Assembly (NCBI RefSeq): GCF_000272475.1
Contig: NZ_AKFJ01000084.1
Location: 148,124 to 212,123, forward strand
DNA from: Novosphingobium sp. Rr 2-17
GTDB taxonomy: Bacteria > Pseudomonadota > Alphaproteobacteria > Sphingomonadales > Sphingomonadaceae
Reading direction: 5' to 3'
Length of the DNA: 64,000 bases
Made by a program: the position numbers and the translations under genes. Position 1 is the first letter of the stretch, and every line of letters starts with the position of its first letter. Below the pieces are notes generated by a model that saw only the letters and a list, made by a program, of their open reading frames with translations, was not told the origin of the DNA and made no database searches. Of this stretch, positions 61,363 to 64,000 are shown piece after piece.

Positions 61363-62391
61363 TTAGTGGGTAGGAGGTGTCCCGATGATCCAGCGATCAT
61401 CGCTCGCAGTAGGATTTTCAGCCGCCTGAGCTGGTGTCGATCGTGATGCGGTTGGCGCAGGAGTAGGGGCGGCCTCTATCAATGGACGCTCCGCCGCGGA
61501 AACACGCTTGGCGGCGCCTGCGTCGAGAAGCAGGGCTTCGCCTTGGATGAGTTGCGCGTCCGTCTGGGGCATGCCTGCCACGGTCGGCTCGGAACCTAGG
61601 TATCGGCTCGTAAAGCTGCCACCTTCACCGGCGGCGCCACTCCAGCGATAGAAGATGTGGTGGCCTACCGTCGCTAGCTTCTGCAGGCTTGGCGCCCAAT
61701 AAGGGACCACGTAGTCGGCATGGTAGTGCGTCGCCCAGCCCACTGGCGCATAGACTGAACCAGCCAGTGCCGCTGCGGCTACGCCCTCCGCGCGCCGCCA
61801 GCCTTCGGGGGAAGGCATACGCTGCAACGAGCCGTCGCAGGTGAAGGAGAACTGGCAGCCGGTGGGCCGTTCGGAGCCTTGATAGACCACGCCGCAGACG
61901 GTGTGCGGAAATTGAGGGTGGCGCAGGCGGTTGAGTACGACCTGGGCGACCGCGCGCTGCCCATCAGTCGGCTCGCTGCTTGCCTCATAATAGACGGCAG
62001 CAGTCATGCACTGCAGCGAGCGCGAGAAGCTGGTGCCAGCGCCTCCTGCGATGCTCAACGGCGAGGCGACCTGAATTGCGAATTTAGACGAGGCAATCTT
62101 GGCATTCCAAGCGACAGCCTCTTGAGCAGAGAGCGGCCGCAGCGATTTGGGTGCGAAGGGCGATTCGATCATCTTGGGCATCGTCGTCCCGGACATGTGA
62201 GGCAGGGCTGCAGACCGCGCCTGGTCACGAAAAGGGTTCCACCCACCAAGATCCATCGCGACAAGCTGCGGGCCGGCGACACAAGCCAGCACAAAACCTG
62301 CCTTGCCATAAACCTTGAGCCTAGCTTGGCGACGTTTTCGGGCAGAAGGCGTCAGCCACGTGTAGTCTAACGTATGTGATCTTGCTTGCAT
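61363..62391 (-). CDS. SleB-type cell-wall hydrolase
   Basis: The 342-residue protein has an N-terminal hydrophobic helix (about 30-48), a linker, and a Hydrolase_2/SleB domain at about 125-265. The catalytic Glu136 lies in MTAAVYYEASSEPTDGQRAV, followed by QVVLNRLRHPQFPHTVCGVV, CQFSFTCDG and GWATHYHADYVVPYW. SleB enzymes cut peptidoglycan glycan strands as lytic transglycosylases. The C-terminal 60 residues are Ala/Pro/Thr-rich. Its stop lies 45 bp from the Wzc2 stop (convergent). In a non-sporulating bacterium it probably remodels the wall, possibly to let export complexes pass. Confidence 0.9.
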   Translation of the reverse strand: MQARSHTLDYTWLTPSARKRRQARLKVYGKAGFVLACVAGPQLVAMDLGGWNPFRDQARSAALPHMSGTTMPKMIESPFAPKSLRPLSAQEAVAWNAKIASSKFAIQVASPLSIAGGAGTSFSRSLQCMTAAVYYEASSEPTDGQRAVAQVVLNRLRHPQFPHTVCGVVYQGSERPTGCQFSFTCDGSLQRMPSPEGWRRAEGVAAAALAGSVYAPVGWATHYHADYVVPYWAPSLQKLATVGHHIFYRWSGAAGEGGSFTSRYLGSEPTVAGMPQTDAQLIQGEALLLDAGAAKRVSAAERPLIEAAPTPAPTASRSTPAQAAENPTASDDRWIIGTPPTH

Positions 62392-62515
62392 CAGAGACTT
62401 GAATTCGATTTCAGGAACCCGATCCTAGACTGATAGCGGCCTTGTGACGAACGGAATCTCTGCTAACTGAGCTGCTGCCACGGTCGAGCGCGCTACCGGG
62501 CGTGAGGAACTTGTG

Positions 62516-63016
62516 ATGATCTTTCCCGCCCTGATCGCTTTGACCGTAGCAACGGTCGCGCCCCATTCCGCACCCGAAGCGGCTGCTACGGCGCGGCCCA
62601 CGTCGGTCGCCGGACCGCCCGCTCTGCCTGCTACGGTCAGCGGAACCCCTGACTCTGGTGCTGCCGCGCCGGTGGCAACTCGGCGCCCTGGCGGCCCTGG
62701 ATTGGCCAGTTCGGCACTGCTGACCGCCGACAGCCTCCGTAGCAAATGCGAAGACACTTCGGCGGTGCTGGCGTCTTATTGCTATGCCTACATCGCCGGG
62801 GTTTACGATAGTATCCGGGCTTATGAGACATGGCTGAACATGCGCGAATTCTGCCGCCCCGTACGGGTGTCTCAGGCAGATCTCCGGCGGGCCTTCCTCG
62901 ATTATCTTCGCGCCAATCCGCAGGCGGCTTCCGGAGAGGCTGCATCGGTCGTGGTGATATCGTTTCGCCAGAAATTCTCATGCTCCAACCCGGTGGAGGG
63001 TCAGCAAACGAAGTAA
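62516..63016 (+). CDS. Exported Rap1a/Tai-like small protein
   Basis: The 166-residue protein has a signal-like start, an Ala/Pro/Thr-rich linker to about residue 65, and a C-terminal domain matching the Rap1a/Tai fold. The latter includes LRSKCEDTSAVLASYCYAYI, AGVYDS, EFCRPVRVSQADLRRAFLDY and a final FRQKFSC. The paired cysteines would form the disulphides of that family, whose founding members are immunity proteins against type VI amidase effectors. No effector or secretion gene lies here, so the role is probably different, perhaps linked to the adjacent wall hydrolase. ATG 62516 has AGGA seven bases upstream; GTG 62513 is too close to it. Confidence 0.75.
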   Translation: MIFPALIALTVATVAPHSAPEAAATARPTSVAGPPALPATVSGTPDSGAAAPVATRRPGGPGLASSALLTADSLRSKCEDTSAVLASYCYAYIAGVYDSIRAYETWLNMREFCRPVRVSQADLRRAFLDYLRANPQAASGEAASVVVISFRQKFSCSNPVEGQQTK

Positions 63017-63029
63017 GGCAGCTTCGCCG

Positions 63030-63329
63030 CTAGGCGAAGTTGAGGATTTCACCCGTAGCGTTGAGCGCTAAGCCAAAGGCCACGCTCTTCATCAATTCGC
63101 GCGCGGTGACCGGCAAGTTGCAGTTGATGACTGCCGCTAGCAGCGACGTGGTCGCAGCGAACAAAAGGACGGCCCACCAAGCAGGGAAGTCCCGCGACAA
63201 TAGCGGGAATGGCCAATCCGCGATCAAGGGCAAAACTACTTTGAGGAAGTGTCCGAAGACCGCCGCGATCCAGTGCGCCAAAAACCGTGGCCAAGTCTCT
63301 GTCAGGGTGAGCTGAGAATCGCGGCTCAT
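63030..63329 (-). CDS. Small inner-membrane protein of unknown function (99 aa)
   Basis: The protein has three hydrophobic segments (FLAHWIAAVFGHFLKVVLPL, AWWAVLLFAATTSLLAAVI and a weaker SVAFGLALNATGEI). I recognise no family. Its ATG at 63329 overlaps the stop of the upstream 148-aa gene as ATGA, so the two are translationally coupled and probably act together. It is convergent with the Rap1a-like gene, 13 bp apart. Confidence 0.65.
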   Translation of the reverse strand: MSRDSQLTLTETWPRFLAHWIAAVFGHFLKVVLPLIADWPFPLLSRDFPAWWAVLLFAATTSLLAAVINCNLPVTARELMKSVAFGLALNATGEILNFA

Positions 63330-63772
63330 ACATGGCGACTTTCGCCGGTCACGCGCTGCATATCGTCAATTATCGCTTCGATCAGATTTTCATAATAGAG
63401 ATCAAAGCCATCACCCAGATCGCCTGCGTCTTGCATTTGGGCCTCGCCCCGGCGAGCCGCAATCCGATCATAAGTCGCACGAAGCTGCCATTCCGCCATG
63501 GCGCGCCAAGTAGCCCGATCACGCGCGGCGATTTCTTGTTGGGCCAAGCCAAGAAGAAGGGCGACGGCGCCCAAGATCGCGAAGGCTACCGCGATGTAGT
63601 AGCTGCGTTCCCAGATAGCGCGTAGTATCAGGCCATAGATTACGGTGCCCATCACCAGTAACAATAGGAAAAAGCAGGCGATGTTGATCGCCCTGCCGAA
63701 CCTTCGTAGCCGGTTGACCGGCCCGCCACCGATTATCCCGTCAGCATCCATCGAACGGACCATGCCAACCAT
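63326..63772 (-). CDS. Small inner-membrane protein of unknown function (148 aa)
   Basis: The protein has two transmembrane helices (about 29-50, INIACFFLLLLVMGTVIYGL; about 58-80, YYIAVAFAILGAVALLLGLA) and a charged C-terminal helical tail of about 65 residues likely in the cytoplasm. No known family is recognised. It is coupled to the 99-aa membrane gene by a 4-base overlap. The 228 bp upstream to the window edge contain its presumed promoter. Confidence 0.65.
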   Translation of the reverse strand: MVGMVRSMDADGIIGGGPVNRLRRFGRAINIACFFLLLLVMGTVIYGLILRAIWERSYYIAVAFAILGAVALLLGLAQQEIAARDRATWRAMAEWQLRATYDRIAARRGEAQMQDAGDLGDGFDLYYENLIEAIIDDMQRVTGESRHV

Positions 63773-63891
63773 TCACACGCCCCGCAATAGCCCAGGCCGA
63801 CAGGGAAGGTACAAATACTGATCTGGCAGAAAGCAGATCCGTGACTATTTTCCGTACCGATCAGGTCTGGCACGATCGCGCCCGTGTCGGT

Positions 63892-64000
63892 TTACGCTGC
63901 GATTTCCTGGCTGGGTTCGATCGACTGTTCGGGGGCCTGGACCAATGTGCATCCTCGACAAGTCGATCGAATCTGCAACGTTGTTGGGGTGGACGGCCTC
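63892..64000 (-). pseudogene. Possible C-terminally broken IS66-type transposase fragment at right edge
   Basis: A minus-strand frame enters from the right edge and ends at TAA 63892. It encodes 35 residues with STCRGCTLVQAPEQSIEP. The C-x2-C followed by VQAP resembles the zinc-finger region of IS66-family transposases, where the protein should continue for hundreds of residues after this point; here it stops. The match is short and by eye only, so this could be coincidence. Confidence 0.25.

Noticed and set aside
63841..64000. Plus-strand frame open to the right edge from GTG 63841
   Set aside because: It has no ribosome-binding site, is short, and shows no recognisable sequence; it cannot be judged without more sequence.

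Overview
The window reads as chromosomal DNA of a GC-rich alphaproteobacterium, most likely a sphingomonad (Sphingomonas, Novosphingobium or a relative). The signs are several TonB-dependent receptors, sphingan-like exopolysaccharide genes, rhizobial-type exopolysaccharide proteins, and many genes joined by 1-4 nt start/stop overlaps. I see no tRNA, rRNA or CRISPR array. The only hint of a mobile element is a doubtful fragment at the right edge.

Region 1 (1-11 kb) is signalling and outer membrane. It holds a gene cut by the left edge, an Old Yellow Enzyme, a CHASE3-HAMP-GAF-GGDEF diguanylate cyclase, a TonB receptor, an outer-membrane beta-barrel protein, and a two-component pair. The histidine kinase carries a long Pro/Gly-rich periplasmic insert. 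Its likely response regulator is divergent, across about 0.7 kb of non-coding DNA packed with hairpins and direct repeats.

Region 2 (11-22 kb) is a DEAD-box RNA helicase followed by a sucrose utilisation locus resembling the Xanthomonas sux locus: LacI-type regulator, MFS transporter, TonB receptor, secreted esterase, GH13_4 sucrose hydrolase/amylosucrase and ROK fructokinase. Two LacI-type operators lie between the divergent transporter and receptor genes.

Region 3 (22-47.7 kb) is a large surface-glycan region. It has membrane glycosyltransferases, a flippase, soluble glycosyltransferases, two ExoQ-like polymerases/ligases, two acyltransferases, a WecG/TagA/CpsF transferase and a membrane-anchored GH74-like beta-propeller. 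Inside it (26.2-31.5 kb) is a tightly coupled six-gene operon: reductase, TIM-barrel isomerase, degenerate GtrB-like protein, FAD oxidoreductase, GtrA flippase and active GT2. This is the best candidate here for an undescribed glycan-decoration pathway.

Region 4 (47.8-61.4 kb) is exopolysaccharide export. There are two Wza/Wzc sets (Wza1, beta-barrel porin and Wzc1 at 47.9-52.1 kb; Wza2 and Wzc2 at 58.4-61.3 kb), a PssD/PssE-like two-part glycosyltransferase, a PssZ-like phosphatase, a large Wzy-like polymerase with TPRs and an M48 protease. No priming phosphoglycosyltransferase and no nucleotide-sugar synthesis set were recognised, so chain initiation must be encoded elsewhere.

Region 5 (61.4-64 kb) has a SleB-type cell-wall hydrolase, a Rap1a/Tai-like small protein, two coupled small membrane proteins, and a possible IS66-type fragment at the edge.
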